From NCBI GenBank assembly GCA_040880525.1, contig JBBDIG010000017.1, forward strand, positions 1-64,000: a stretch of 64,000 bases of DNA, written 5' to 3'. The DNA comes from Bacteroidia bacterium. Lineage in GTDB: Bacteria; Bacteroidota; Bacteroidia; CAILMK01; JBBDIG01. The translations under genes and the position numbers were made by a program. This document shows positions 51,347 to 61,304 of this stretch, piece by piece. Below the pieces are notes generated by a model. The model saw only the letters and a list, made by a program, of their open reading frames with translations, was not told the DNA's origin and did no database searches. The number at the start of each line of letters is the position of its first letter. Position 1 is the first letter of the stretch.

Positions 51347-53233
51347 ATGAAATTTCTGGTTCGGCTGCGTCAGCAAAAGTTTGCGCTATGGTTTGTCCTG
51401 TTACTATTGCTCACCTACGGTTTTACCGGAATTTATGAGGTACTTCCATTGCGGCCCCAATCCGTCCATCAATGGGCGCAAACTGACAGAGCTTCGGTAG
51501 CACTGCGCTACTACCAGGAGGGCATGAACTTCTTCCTGCCCAGGGTTCATAACATTGCTAATGGCACCGGCATCACGGGCATGGAGTTTCCGATTATCAA
51601 TTATTCAGTTGCCATTCTTTACAAGCTTTTTGGATATAATGAATGGCTTTACCGTCTGCTGATGCTCTCCATTATTACTGCCGGCCTGATGGCTACAGCC
51701 GCCCTGGCCCGAAGAATACTGCATGATCCGGTATGGGCCGCATTGCTTACGCTGATATGGTTTCTTTCGCCCGTTCTCGTTTTTTATTCCGCTAATTTTT
51801 TGCCTGACACTGCAAGCCTCGGTTTGATCATGATCGGCTGGCTGGCCTTCTTTAAGTTGAAAGACAGGTTTTCTGTGAAGTGGCTGACCATACTTTTCAT
51901 ATCTGCATCTCTGGCTTCATTAATTAAAATAGTTTCTGCGATAAGCATAATTGCGATGCTGTTAATAATTGGATTGTACCATTTAAAATTCATTCAAAAT
52001 AAAACGGGTCAGGAGATTTATAATAAAAAGAATATTGTAGCCGGAATGCTGTTGCTCGCCCTGGCACTAACTGCCGCATGGTATGGATACGCCAATTACC
52101 TGAACAAGGAGTATCTCTCAGGATTTTTCCTGCTTCAGGCGCGGCCCGCGCCATCTCTGATGGAGTTTTTACGATATGCAAAAGGTGCCGCTATGATCTG
52201 GGGGCCTGCGTATTATTCGCTGGCCACCCTTATAGCTATTGCCGCAGCAGCAATCTCTTCATTAATATTCAGAAAAAAGGTTGATCGTTTACTTTTAATA
52301 ATTTCATGGCTTGTTTTTTTGGGTTCGCTCGCATATTATCTGCTCATGAGTTTTCAGTTTCGTGACCATGATTATTATATTATTGCTTTGCTTCCGGCAG
52401 GTTATTTCTTTTTATTATTAATTACTGATTATTTAAAAAAACAGAAATCATTGATCAGAAATTTAACGTTAGCGGGGCTGGCAATTCTGTTCCTGGTATC
52501 AGCCGTGTATGCCCGCAATATGCACAAGGAGCGCTACAAAGCAACGCCCGGTTTTTCCGCTTACTTCGACCTGGAACCTTACCTTGATTCACTTCAAATT
52601 TCGCAGAAGGATATTATTTACTCGGCTTATGACGAAAGCTTTAATATTTCTCTTTATCTGAGCAACCGGCAAGGCCATACCCTTTCTCCTTATTTGCCGG
52701 AGGAATACCACCTTTTTCATTTGTATCTTAATATTGATTATGCGGTTATCAACGACACCAGCTTTATTCAATTCCCATCCATTAAACAGGTATTGGGCAG
52801 TAGAATCGGGGAACACAAAGGTTTATCCATTTACCGGGTTGAGCTTCCCCATAAAGAAAGAGCTGCATTCTTTAGCTGGGCTAATGAACTTCTTGAACCC
52901 ATGACGATGCGCATTAAATCCAATTCCACCTGGCATGATAAAGTATTACACAAAGCCCGGAAATACGGCTTGCCTGCAGATTGGCTGATCATACGCGAAG
53001 CAATAAACCTCTATCCTTTGGAGGTAAATAACCACGTTACAGAAAAAGCAAAAGACATATTTCCCGAACTATTAACGAAAGAAGGCAAAGTCAGTTATGC
53101 CGGCTTAAATAGTGCAGAGCGACAAAAACTAGAAGAAGATTATAAACAGGGAATCTTTGATGATTATGAAATGCAGCTTATTAAAATGGACGTAAACGAA
53201 AAATTTGCAAAGTACGGAACAGGTGATCTATAA
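51347..53233 (+). CDS. GT-C (PMT/ArnT-like) membrane glycosyltransferase
   Basis: 628 aa with about 10-11 membrane helices in the first 400 residues. The first periplasmic loop has the family pattern SVHQWAQTDRASVALRYYQE with the acidic catalytic-type residue, and a later loop reads FQFRDHDYYIIALLPAGYFF. The C-terminal ~230 residues form a soluble periplasmic domain. It would transfer a sugar from a polyprenyl-phosphate donor to lipid or protein outside the inner membrane. Partnered, by divergence, with the GtrB-like gene. Its last 6 bases overlap the convergent methyltransferase gene. Confidence 0.85.
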   Translation: MKFLVRLRQQKFALWFVLLLLLTYGFTGIYEVLPLRPQSVHQWAQTDRASVALRYYQEGMNFFLPRVHNIANGTGITGMEFPIINYSVAILYKLFGYNEWLYRLLMLSIITAGLMATAALARRILHDPVWAALLTLIWFLSPVLVFYSANFLPDTASLGLIMIGWLAFFKLKDRFSVKWLTILFISASLASLIKIVSAISIIAMLLIIGLYHLKFIQNKTGQEIYNKKNIVAGMLLLALALTAAWYGYANYLNKEYLSGFFLLQARPAPSLMEFLRYAKGAAMIWGPAYYSLATLIAIAAAAISSLIFRKKVDRLLLIISWLVFLGSLAYYLLMSFQFRDHDYYIIALLPAGYFFLLLITDYLKKQKSLIRNLTLAGLAILFLVSAVYARNMHKERYKATPGFSAYFDLEPYLDSLQISQKDIIYSAYDESFNISLYLSNRQGHTLSPYLPEEYHLFHLYLNIDYAVINDTSFIQFPSIKQVLGSRIGEHKGLSIYRVELPHKERAAFFSWANELLEPMTMRIKSNSTWHDKVLHKARKYGLPADWLIIREAINLYPLEVNNHVTEKAKDIFPELLTKEGKVSYAGLNSAERQKLEEDYKQGIFDDYEMQLIKMDVNEKFAKYGTGDL

Positions 53234-53992
53234 CTTTTTGGCCACAGCAAATGTGCTGACGCCAACAGGAAAATTAACTTTTTCTAAAAACCTGTTTTCC
53301 ATTTTAATTAAATTAACAAGAAAATCGTTAACCAAAGGATTTATTTTTGGATGCTGATTTTTATCCATTTCTGAAGATGAAAAATTTCTCAGAATTAATC
53401 GAATCGCTCCTGCCGGGAAAAACAACGCCAGGTTCCAATATGAACTCCGCGTAACGCGAAAACCGTTTTGCATGAGCTTTTCCACCAGTTCATTTCGGGT
53501 ATAGCGCCTGAAGTGATGATTCACCTCATCATGGCCGCTCCACATCCACTGAAAGGCAGGGACGAAAATAATGGCCTGACCTCCGGGTTTCAGCACACGG
53601 TTCCATTCCTGCAAAGCCTTCTCTTCAGCCTCAATGTGCTCCAGAACATCTGACGCGATCAGCAGGTCGAAATGCTGATCCGGGAAATCGAGGCGGGTAC
53701 CATCCATTACCTGCGCGTTCATAATGCCCCGCTTCCGGCAGACGCTGATGGCTGCTTCGCTGATGTCAATGCCCTGGACATGCTCAAAACCCAGCGTTGC
53801 CAGCTTTCTCAGCAACGGTCCTCCTGCACATCCCAGTTCAAGAATATTGCTTTGTTTCGAATTATTGCTCAGAAGTTTCAGCACCATATCGCGCCTGGCT
53901 TCATACCACCAATTGGTTTCCTCAAGCTGATGATACTTTTCCTCGTAGGTTTTATCCAAAATTTCCCTTTTTTCTTTAATGCAAAAATACAC
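53228..53992 (-). CDS. Class I SAM-dependent methyltransferase
   Basis: 254 aa. Motif I NILELGCAGGPLLRKLA, motif II VQGIDISEAAISVCRKRG, motif III region FPDQHFDLLIASDVLEHIEAEE and RVLKPGGQAIIFVPAF are those of the Methyltransf_11/UbiE-like fold. W-W-Y-E-A-R at residues about 28-33 is common in polysaccharide or lipid methylases of sugar clusters. The target is not known; the neighbouring glycosyltransferases suggest a glycan or lipid-linked sugar. Confidence 0.87.
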   Translation of the reverse strand: MYFCIKEKREILDKTYEEKYHQLEETNWWYEARRDMVLKLLSNNSKQSNILELGCAGGPLLRKLATLGFEHVQGIDISEAAISVCRKRGIMNAQVMDGTRLDFPDQHFDLLIASDVLEHIEAEEKALQEWNRVLKPGGQAIIFVPAFQWMWSGHDEVNHHFRRYTRNELVEKLMQNGFRVTRSSYWNLALFFPAGAIRLILRNFSSSEMDKNQHPKINPLVNDFLVNLIKMENRFLEKVNFPVGVSTFAVAKKL

Positions 53993-54080
53993 CGCGTATC
54001 AGGAACGTCTGAGAATTCATCACTTGGGGAAAAACCGGCAGGTGCCCAAAAAAAGAGTTCTGCAAGAAACTTCCTTATAA

Positions 54081-55436
54081 TTATTCAGAAGGCTGGCTGA
54101 CCAGTCGCGCTTTCGATTTTAAATGAAAGCGCCAGGTAAGGAACAACGCAGCGGTGCCCAGCCCCGAAAGCAAGCCCATCCACATTCCATTCACGCCCAT
54201 TCCCAGGGGAAAAGCAAGGATATATCCTCCTGGCAATCCAATAACAAAATAGGCGATGAGCGTGATGGCCGTAGGAATAGTAACATCCTCCATCCCGCGC
54301 AATGCCCCGAGACCGGTTACCTGCATTCCATCAAAAAGCTGAAAAAGACCGGCAATAATGAGCAGGCCTGATGCAATTGAAATGACCTCCGCAGACTCCA
54401 CGAAAAAAGCCGGAAGCCAATTGCGTCCCAGGATAAAAAACACAGCCATAAATCCCATAAAAAATATCACCATTTGGTAAATGGAAAAAACCGCTTTTCG
54501 GAGTTCATGATAATTCCGTAGGCCAAGCTGGTTCCCGACCCTGACCGTAGCGGCAGCCGCCAGTCCCTGGGCCATCATGTAAGTAGTGGCGGCCAGCGTG
54601 AGGGCTATTTGGTGAGCCGCCAACTCCTGTGCGCCCAGCCATCCGATGATAACCGCTGCGCCCGCAAATGCTCCCACTTCAAAAGTCATTTGCATTCCAA
54701 TGGGGACGCCCAGTTTCAGCAGTTTTGATACAAGTATTCCGCTGTAGTTGCGAAAAGAAAAGCTTAGCCGGTAACGCTTTACAATAGCCGGGAGCGCCAG
54801 GAATCCCGCCATTGCCGCTGCCATCAAAACGCGCGAAATCAGTGTGGCCCATCCTGCTCCATTAAGGCCGAGAGCCGGGAACCCCAGGTGACCAAATATG
54901 AGGATATAGTTCAGTACCACATTAAGCAGGCTGGCTCCCAGAACAATGATCATAGCCTGCGAGGTGAGCGACAGCCCTTCAGCAAACTGCTTGCACGACT
55001 GAAAGATCATGAGGGGTACCAGGCTCAGCATAATTATATTGAGGTACGGAACAGCAAGAGCCGCTACTTCAGGAGGCTGGTCAAGAAAATGAATAAAACG
55101 GGAAACGGAAAAGATGACGATGAAAAGCAAAACGCCAGTTGCTGTATAAACGACCAGGGAATTTGTGAGCAAACGGGCAAAGCGGTTGGTATGACCGCGG
55201 CCATCAGCAGCCGCCACCAATGGTGTAATGCCAAAAGATACCCCCAGCCCGGCTGCAAGGACCACCATAAAAATGCTATTCGCCAGTGAAGCTGCCGCCA
55301 AAGGAACAGTTCCTACCTGACCCACCATTATGCTGTCAGCCAGCGTAACGAGCATGTGGCCAAGATTTCCGGCAACAATGGGAAGCGCAAGCCGCAGGTT
55401 CTTACGGTAGTGCGCCAGGATGGGAGAAGTTTCCAT
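54081..55436 (-). CDS. MATE-family multidrug/sodium efflux transporter
   Basis: 451 aa with 12 helices in two similar halves. Recognisable segments: ALPIVAGNLGHMLVTLADSIMVGQVGT (N-terminal MATE motif), SFGITPLVAAADGRG, LKLGVPIGMQMTFEVGAFAG and the second-half counterpart AQGLAAAATVRVGNQLG. It exports cationic compounds in exchange for Na+ or H+. Substrate unknown. Alone, transcribed away from the secreted protein gene at 55550. Confidence 0.93.
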   Translation of the reverse strand: METSPILAHYRKNLRLALPIVAGNLGHMLVTLADSIMVGQVGTVPLAAASLANSIFMVVLAAGLGVSFGITPLVAAADGRGHTNRFARLLTNSLVVYTATGVLLFIVIFSVSRFIHFLDQPPEVAALAVPYLNIIMLSLVPLMIFQSCKQFAEGLSLTSQAMIIVLGASLLNVVLNYILIFGHLGFPALGLNGAGWATLISRVLMAAAMAGFLALPAIVKRYRLSFSFRNYSGILVSKLLKLGVPIGMQMTFEVGAFAGAAVIIGWLGAQELAAHQIALTLAATTYMMAQGLAAAATVRVGNQLGLRNYHELRKAVFSIYQMVIFFMGFMAVFFILGRNWLPAFFVESAEVISIASGLLIIAGLFQLFDGMQVTGLGALRGMEDVTIPTAITLIAYFVIGLPGGYILAFPLGMGVNGMWMGLLSGLGTAALFLTWRFHLKSKARLVSQPSE

Positions 55437-55549
55437 TCCTGTTTAAGGTAGGCTAAAGGTTGGGGAAAATTTCGGGTGCAGAATTAATAAAAAAATCCGA
55501 TGTATGCGCCCGGAAGCTAAATGCCGGAGAAAGAAGGCATAAAAATATT

Positions 55550-56164
55550 CTATTTCATTGAAGTACTGAGATCGTCCCGGTAAATGCAGAAAACCACATC
55601 ACTGGTGCCCTCGTCCGTCCGCTTGGTTACTTTGAGGCCACGCTCCACGAAATAGAAGGCTGTATGTTTCATTTCAATAGAAGGAATATCAAGCGTAACT
55701 TTCTGATAATTACACTTTCCGAGAAATTCTTTGCAGATGCCAGAGTTGCTGTCAAGCGTTTGCAGCGACAATAGGTCCTTGGTGTTCCCTACAAGGTATT
55801 CCACGCTTGGGGTAAAAAAGGTGATCATTTTAAGCCCGGTAGCGCCTTTCTCCCATATATAATAAAGTATGGGTTCATTCCTTTCGCCTTCTTCATTTTT
55901 ATCATAAACATATACCCGGTATTCATTGTAATTATCAATCTTAACAAAAAGATTGTCATTTTTCCGTAGTATCTCTAATGCTTCATGTTGTAGCATCCCT
56001 AATGATACACCATATACTGTTACCATCTCTGCATTAAAATTTTGCACACTGGTGATATCGGTTTTCATTATTTCGATCTTTTCATTTGGCGACTGCGCAA
56101 AAACCGGAGAAGCCAACATGAGAGCGAATATGAGCGTAAAGAAGTAACGTGGGAATGCTGTCAT
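55550..56164 (-). CDS. Secreted protein of unknown function
   Basis: 204 aa. Signal peptide MTAFPRYFFTLIFALMLASP with cleavage after VFA. The mature part is alpha/beta (YGVSLGMLQHEALEILRKND; EYRVYVYDKNEEGERN) with two Cys in ICKEFLGKCNYQ, probably a disulfide. No named domain recognised. Confidence 0.65.
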   Translation of the reverse strand: MTAFPRYFFTLIFALMLASPVFAQSPNEKIEIMKTDITSVQNFNAEMVTVYGVSLGMLQHEALEILRKNDNLFVKIDNYNEYRVYVYDKNEEGERNEPILYYIWEKGATGLKMITFFTPSVEYLVGNTKDLLSLQTLDSNSGICKEFLGKCNYQKVTLDIPSIEMKHTAFYFVERGLKVTKRTDEGTSDVVFCIYRDDLSTSMK

Positions 56165-56375
56165 TTTGAATTGGTTTTTTAAATTAATGTTTTACTAAAA
56201 TAACCCTGGACTTCATCAGCATTTTGAAGCGTAAAGGAAAAAACTAATACTGCCATTGAAAGCTCCGTACACCTTGCTTTCACGCGCTGATGGAGCGAAA
56301 ATAGTGCAATATTATGAGCGGCAGAAATGCACCGGAAAATGGGTATGTAAGTTTTTCTAAATTAAAACAAGAGTA

Positions 56376-57197
56376 ATGATAAAGTTCTATCAGGTTTATC
56401 CGGGTTTATCTCTTTTTGCGCTTTGGCTGTTGCCGGCCATGCTGAGTGCGCAGGAAGCAAAGCATCATTGGGTGAATCTCTCCGGAGGCTGGAATTACGC
56501 ACAAATGAGGGACGAAGGAATGTCACCCTTGTTGTACAAAGGCAGCATCTTCTCCTTTATTACTGGGTATGAGACCTTGACGGCAAAAGGGATACAGGCT
56601 GTAATGCTGAGCATTGCGGGAGGAAACGCAAAGCCGGCCACCAGTGGTTTCAGCCGTGCTGACGCCTTTACTATCAGAGCGGACGCGGACTATACTTTCA
56701 TGCCGGAAACCTGGAGTTCTGACAACCGTAAATATATTGTTTATTCGGGCGGAAGCCTGATGAATGTCGCTACCGTGAGGCAACATTCTCTTTATTCAAA
56801 TAATGATTACAACTATGAATTTTTCTCTTCACTGGCGGCTGCCGGAAACCTGAAACGGAAGTTACAGGTGCTCAAACACCGGTTCGATCTTGACTGGCAG
56901 TTGCGGCTACCATTCCTATCTTTTGCGCTTCGCCCGGCTTTCGCCTCTTCCGCTGTGGAGAAGTATGATCCTGAAGAATATTCATTAACAGGCAGTGCTT
57001 TGCGCAGCGGAGAATTCGTTTCGGTAAATCACCTGCTGCGGTTGAATTCACAGCTGAGCGGCACCTATTTTCTGAATAATGGAAATGCACTCCGCCTCGG
57101 CTATAGCTGGGATTATTACAGTTATAGCAAAATAGAGATCAACAGGGTAAAGGCAGGTTTTCATTCCATCACTTTCTCCACCCTTTTTAACCTGTAA
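56376..57197 (+). CDS. Secreted beta-barrel-like outer-membrane protein
   Basis: 273 aa. Signal peptide with LLPAMLSAQ cleavage region near residue 25. The mature part shows amphipathic strands (HHWVNLSGGWNYAQMR; IQAVMLSIAGGNAKP; ALRLGYSWDYYSYSK) and ends in an F-S-T-L-F-N-L strand, fitting a barrel. Unknown function. The S41 protease gene starts 3 bases after its stop, so the two are co-transcribed. Confidence 0.68.
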   Translation: MIKFYQVYPGLSLFALWLLPAMLSAQEAKHHWVNLSGGWNYAQMRDEGMSPLLYKGSIFSFITGYETLTAKGIQAVMLSIAGGNAKPATSGFSRADAFTIRADADYTFMPETWSSDNRKYIVYSGGSLMNVATVRQHSLYSNNDYNYEFFSSLAAAGNLKRKLQVLKHRFDLDWQLRLPFLSFALRPAFASSAVEKYDPEEYSLTGSALRSGEFVSVNHLLRLNSQLSGTYFLNNGNALRLGYSWDYYSYSKIEINRVKAGFHSITFSTLFNL

Positions 57198-57199
57198 AA

Positions 57200-58198
57200 A
57201 TGAAGCGACCGATCTTCCTGCTTTTTCTCCTTCCGCTACTGTTTTCATGCGAAAAACTTTTGATGGAACCCGGCCCGGACAATACACCTGAAAATAATTT
57301 TCAGGAGCTATGGCAGACATTAGATCACAAATACACATTTTTTACTTTTAAAAATATTGACTGGGATTCGGTTTATAATGTATACCATCCGCGTATATCC
57401 AATGATATGAGCGATCAGGCACTATTTGATGTGATGAGTGAAATGCTCTTTGAATTGCGTGATGGCCATGTGAATCTGTTCACTCCTTTTGATATTTCGC
57501 GAAACTGGGAATGGTATCTTGGAAGTCCGCAGAATTTTAATTTTTCCCTGCTTGAGCGCAATTACCTGCAGAATGATTACGAACGATCAGGTCCGCTCCT
57601 GAACAAGATGATTGACAGCATTGGCTATATTTATTGCGGCAGCTTCGGAAGCACTATTTATCCTGAGAACATAGATTATGTACTGAAGAAATTTCAGCAT
57701 CTGAAAGGGATCATCATTGACGTTCGGGATAATGGTGGGGGAAGTACGGCCAATAGCGATCGTCTGGCCAGCCGTTTTACTGCTTCTGAGCGGGTAGTGT
57801 ATTTTGAACGGTTTAAGAATGGTCCCGGCCATGATGATTTCTCCGAACCCCGACCCAAATACCTGCGGCCGGAAGGACCACTCCAATTCACCAAACCTGT
57901 GGCTGTGCTTACAAACCGCTCCAGCTACAGTGCCGCCAATGATTTTGCCGTGATCATGTCTGCGCTTCCCCATGTCACCCTTATTGGCGATACTACCGGA
58001 GGCGGAGGAGGATATCCTTATTACAGTGAGTTGCCGAATGGTTGGCACTATCGCTTTTCTTCGAGCCAAACCATCAGTGTAAATGATCTTATAGTAGAAG
58101 CCGGCATACCTCCTGATATTCAGTCAGAATTGCGGGAAGATGATGAGATCAGGGGAATTGATACAATTCTGGAACGTGCGCTGGAAGAGCTGAAGTGA
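57200..58198 (+). CDS. S41-family (C-terminal-processing-type) peptidase, lipoprotein
   Basis: 332 aa. Lipobox LLFSC (Cys 17). Residues about 30-110 are the tricorn-type N-terminal helical region (NNFQELWQTLDHKYTFFTFK); the catalytic domain follows with GIIIDVRDNGGGST and the probable nucleophile S244 in NRSSYSAANDFA, and GDTTGGGGGYP. No PDZ domain is obvious. It should cleave proteins in the periplasm or at the outer membrane. Coupled to the barrel protein gene just upstream, which may be its substrate or anchor. Confidence 0.9.
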   Translation: MKRPIFLLFLLPLLFSCEKLLMEPGPDNTPENNFQELWQTLDHKYTFFTFKNIDWDSVYNVYHPRISNDMSDQALFDVMSEMLFELRDGHVNLFTPFDISRNWEWYLGSPQNFNFSLLERNYLQNDYERSGPLLNKMIDSIGYIYCGSFGSTIYPENIDYVLKKFQHLKGIIIDVRDNGGGSTANSDRLASRFTASERVVYFERFKNGPGHDDFSEPRPKYLRPEGPLQFTKPVAVLTNRSSYSAANDFAVIMSALPHVTLIGDTTGGGGGYPYYSELPNGWHYRFSSSQTISVNDLIVEAGIPPDIQSELREDDEIRGIDTILERALEELK

Positions 58199-58232
58199 AT
58201 CCAGGTGGCGTTTATAAACTCTGCAGATAAAA

Positions 58233-59060
58233 TTACCAGCTTCCACTGGCGCCACCGCCACCGAAACTGCCGCCACCGAAGCCGCCAAATCCACCGCCTC
58301 CCCGGCCACCGCCAAAGGAGCCGCCTCCGCTATGAAAGCTTCCCCAGCCTGTGGAATTGCGGCCGCGCTTAGAAGCCATTGTGCTGAGCAACGCGGCTGC
58401 CGCCCAGAAGCCAAGACTGCGGGAATGCATCAGCCCTTTTACTTTGCTGCGCCAGCTCAGTATACCCACAAGAAATATGATAAGGATGATGATAAAGGGC
58501 AGCACAATGATCAGGATTGGGGGGCTCTCTTTTTTGCCTCCGCCTTTTACGTCTGCGGCTGTGAATTCCTGGCTGGCCAGTTTCATCAGCACGGTACTGG
58601 CGTCCCACAGGCCCTGGTAATAATTGTCCTTCCTGAACTGTGGTTGCATGTAATTATCCATGATCCGGCCCGCAAGGATATCAGGGATCACCGGTTCCAG
58701 TCCGTAGCCAACCTCAATCCGCATTTTCCGGTCGTCTTTGGCCACATAGATTAAGACGCCATTGTCATTGCCTTGCTGGCCAATTCCCCAGCTTTCGGCT
58801 AGTCGTTGGGTGTAGTCTTCCAGTGCTTCATCATCAAGCGATCGCTCTATTACTATGGCAATCTGGGTAGTGGTGGAATCATTGTAGGCCACGAGATACC
58901 GTTCCAGTTCAGCCTCTTGCTGCTCTGTCAGCACATCCGCATAATCGTTCACCAGGCGTTTCGTTTTTTCCGGGAGGTCTTTGGCGGTGAGTAAGCAGGG
59001 AAATAAAAGCAGCAGGAAAAGCCACTTATTTTCTGAAGGAAACTTCATCAGGAAGTTCAT
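58233..59060 (-). CDS. TPM-domain protein (YgcG-like) with Gly-rich tail
   Basis: 275 aa. Signal peptide in the first ~27 residues (an internal ATG at 59048 also works). The TPM/repair domain reads RLVNDYADVLTEQQEAELER, IAIVIERSLDDEALEDYTQR and GVLIYVAKDDRKMRIEVGYGLE. A membrane helix (LIIVLPFIIILIIFLVGIL) and a glycine/serine-rich tail (GGGSFGGGRGGGGFGG) complete the usual YgcG layout. Third gene of the lemA operon; overlaps the preceding TPM gene by up to 35 bases. Probable role in membrane-protein quality or envelope stress. Confidence 0.9.
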   Translation of the reverse strand: MNFLMKFPSENKWLFLLLLFPCLLTAKDLPEKTKRLVNDYADVLTEQQEAELERYLVAYNDSTTTQIAIVIERSLDDEALEDYTQRLAESWGIGQQGNDNGVLIYVAKDDRKMRIEVGYGLEPVIPDILAGRIMDNYMQPQFRKDNYYQGLWDASTVLMKLASQEFTAADVKGGGKKESPPILIIVLPFIIILIIFLVGILSWRSKVKGLMHSRSLGFWAAAALLSTMASKRGRNSTGWGSFHSGGGSFGGGRGGGGFGGFGGGSFGGGGASGSW

Positions 59061-59469
59061 TTATATCGTCTTTTTTCAAGGGGAAATATTGCTTTAATGC
59101 CTCGCCCGCCATTTCTACTCCTTTGGCCAGGCCAGCGGCAAACCGGCTCTGTTTAAATTCGGCCTGCATTTCATCTTTAATATGCTCCCAAAAATCATCC
59201 GGTACTTTTTGGTTTATGCCTTTATCGCCCAAAATGGCAAATTGATGATCCTCATAGGCCAAATAAAACAGGACGCCATTGCGCATTTTGGTTTTATGCA
59301 TTTTGAGCGCGGCAAACAGGTGGGCCGCACGGTCCTTCACTTCTTCCTCCTCAAGCCTGGCTTCGATGTGAACACGTATTTCGCCTGAAGTGCTTTCTTC
59401 CGCTTCGCGAATAGCCTGTTCAATCACCTGCCTGCCATCCAGACCAATAAATTCTTTTGCCTCTGCCAT
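59026..59469 (-). CDS. TPM-domain protein, short form
   Basis: 147 aa. The TPM fold without a signal peptide or tail: DGRQVIEQAIREAEESTSGE, RVHIEARLEEEEVKDRAAHL, GVLFYLAYEDHQFAILGDKG, WEHIKDEMQAEFKQSRFAAG. It lies 5 bases after lemA and overlaps the long TPM gene, so all three are made together. Probably cytoplasmic or exported by another route. Function unknown. Confidence 0.9.
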   Translation of the reverse strand: MAEAKEFIGLDGRQVIEQAIREAEESTSGEIRVHIEARLEEEEVKDRAAHLFAALKMHKTKMRNGVLFYLAYEDHQFAILGDKGINQKVPDDFWEHIKDEMQAEFKQSRFAAGLAKGVEMAGEALKQYFPLKKDDINELPDEVSFRK

Positions 59470-59474
59470 AGTTA

Positions 59475-60056
59475 TTAAAATTCAACTTCCGGAGCATCTT
59501 CTGAACCTGCATCCGCCTCGAAGTAGCCCTTGCTTTCAAAACCAAATATTCCCGCTGTCATATTGTTCGGGAATTTGCGGATGTAGCTGTTATAATCTCT
59601 CACAGCATCATTGAATTTTCGTCTTTCCACAGAAATGCGGTTTTCCGTGCCTTCAAGTTGTACCTGCAGGTCGCGAAAGTTCTGGTTGGCTTTAATTTCA
59701 GGATATCGCTCTACCGATACCAGCAAGCGGCTCAGCGCACCGGAAAGCTGCTGTTGCGCTTCCTGGAATCTCTGAATATTTTCGGGTGTAAGCTCATCCG
59801 CGCTGATATTGATGCCTGTAGCTTTGCTTCGCGCTTCCACTACCTGTGTCAGCGTTTCCTGCTCAAAGTCGGCTGCGCCTTTTACGGTATTCACAAGATT
59901 TGGAATGAGATCGGCCCTGCGCTGGTATACAACTTCTACATTGCCCCACTGTGCTGTAACTGCCTCATCCTTGGATACCATTGAGTTATAACCACAACTA
60001 CTGAATGTTGTAAGGGCGAATAACCCCAGTAACAAACCCGTTATATTCCTCTTCAT
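59475..60056 (-). CDS. lemA: LemA-family lipoprotein
   Basis: 193 aa. Lipobox TTFSSC (Cys 21). The LemA core is typical: VVYQRRADLIPNLVNTVKGA, QETLTQVVEARSKATG, ERYPEIKANQNFRDLQVQLE, GTENRISVERRKFNDAVRDY, then N-T-P. The helical protein sits on the periplasmic face of a membrane. First gene of the lemA-TPM-TPM operon, a common association. Confidence 0.94.
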   Translation of the reverse strand: MKRNITGLLLGLFALTTFSSCGYNSMVSKDEAVTAQWGNVEVVYQRRADLIPNLVNTVKGAADFEQETLTQVVEARSKATGINISADELTPENIQRFQEAQQQLSGALSRLLVSVERYPEIKANQNFRDLQVQLEGTENRISVERRKFNDAVRDYNSYIRKFPNNMTAGIFGFESKGYFEADAGSEDAPEVEF

Positions 60057-60161
60057 AATCGTTTTTTGTTTTGGTTTTTAAACGAAAAAGATAATCGTTT
60101 AATGAAGAGGCAAAGTTCAGTGAAACTCCTGAGCCGGGCAATTTTTATTTGTTACAGAACA

Positions 60162-61304
60162 TCAGGCCCTAAGGCTGAATACCTTCATTTCTTCAGGTTC
60201 CAACTGTGCAGTTTTAATTACGGGAAATGATACCGTAAATTCAGCACCCCGGCCTGGGTTTCCTTTGGCCTTCAGGGTGCCTTTGAGTTTTTGGATAGCA
60301 GTGCGTGCCAGGTACAGGCCCAGCCCCAAACCGGTGGTGGATGATGTGCATTTGCTGAACATCTCCAGGACATGCTCATTGAGCTTTTCCTCGAAACCGG
60401 GGCCATTGTCGCGGTATGTCATTATATACTGATCTTCTTCTCTGAAAATTGAAATGTGTATTTCCATAGGGTCAGGCCCCTTAAAATACATGAAACTGTT
60501 TCGGATCAAGGGTTTCAGGATTTCATTAAATAGAAACTGGTCTGAAAGAATTTGTTGTTCGCGCAGGTCAAGAAATAATTCAGCAGAATGCTCCTGTTCT
60601 TTTTCCTCAGAATAAACCAGGCTCCTGATCATCGTATCCAGTTGTAACTGTTCATGCACAATTACTTTTTTGCGGATTTCGCCAAACCGGGTAAGACCAA
60701 TCACGATGAGGTGCATGCGGTCAAAAATTGAATTGAGCAGCGGGAAATATCCCTTTACTTCTTCAAATTTCTCAGCCGTACTCATCAGTTCCAGCAGGCC
60801 TTGTCCTGACGCCACGGGTCCATTAATATCATGGGAAGAGCAATAAATAAATTTCTCAAGTTCACGATTTACCCTTTCAATATTCTGCTTCTGATCCAGT
60901 ACTTTCTGATGGTAATAATTTGTCTTTAAATTTGTGAGCAGCACCGATCTGATCCTGGCCAGGATCTCTGTTTCTTCAAATGGTTTTGTAATAAAATCAA
61001 TGGCGCCAGCCGCGAATGCCTGCTGTAGTTTTTCAGGAGAGGTAAGGCCTGTAATCATCAATACGGGTATCTCTGCCGTCCGTTCATGATTCTTCAGGAA
61101 ATTAAGTGTTTCCAGCCCGTCCATCTCCGGCATTACCCAGTCTGTGATAATGAGATGCGGTTCTACATCCAGGGCAATTTCGCAGGCAATCACGCCATTG
61201 GGTGCACAGTATACGCTGAATTCTTCTTCAGCCTGATTCAGGATGGAGATCATTTGCTGCAGGTAGCTGCGCTCATCATCTGCGATTAATATTTTATACT
61301 TCAT
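60162..61304 (-). CDS. Response-regulator receiver fused to histidine kinase (cytoplasmic)
   Basis: 380 aa. REC domain (1-122): D9-D10, phosphoacceptor D55 in IITDWVMPEMDG, Thr in VLMITGL, Lys in FITKPFE. The kinase part has an H-box-like FIYCSSHDINGPVAS with H158 and an HATPase with N box (LKPLIRNSFMYF), G1 (RDNGPGF) and G2 (GLGLGLYLARTAI). No membrane helix. It is downstream of the propeller kinase and overlaps its end by 11 bases, so it probably takes phosphate from that sensor and relays or integrates it. Confidence 0.9.
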   Translation of the reverse strand: MKYKILIADDERSYLQQMISILNQAEEEFSVYCAPNGVIACEIALDVEPHLIITDWVMPEMDGLETLNFLKNHERTAEIPVLMITGLTSPEKLQQAFAAGAIDFITKPFEETEILARIRSVLLTNLKTNYYHQKVLDQKQNIERVNRELEKFIYCSSHDINGPVASGQGLLELMSTAEKFEEVKGYFPLLNSIFDRMHLIVIGLTRFGEIRKKVIVHEQLQLDTMIRSLVYSEEKEQEHSAELFLDLREQQILSDQFLFNEILKPLIRNSFMYFKGPDPMEIHISIFREEDQYIMTYRDNGPGFEEKLNEHVLEMFSKCTSSTTGLGLGLYLARTAIQKLKGTLKAKGNPGRGAEFTVSFPVIKTAQLEPEEMKVFSLRA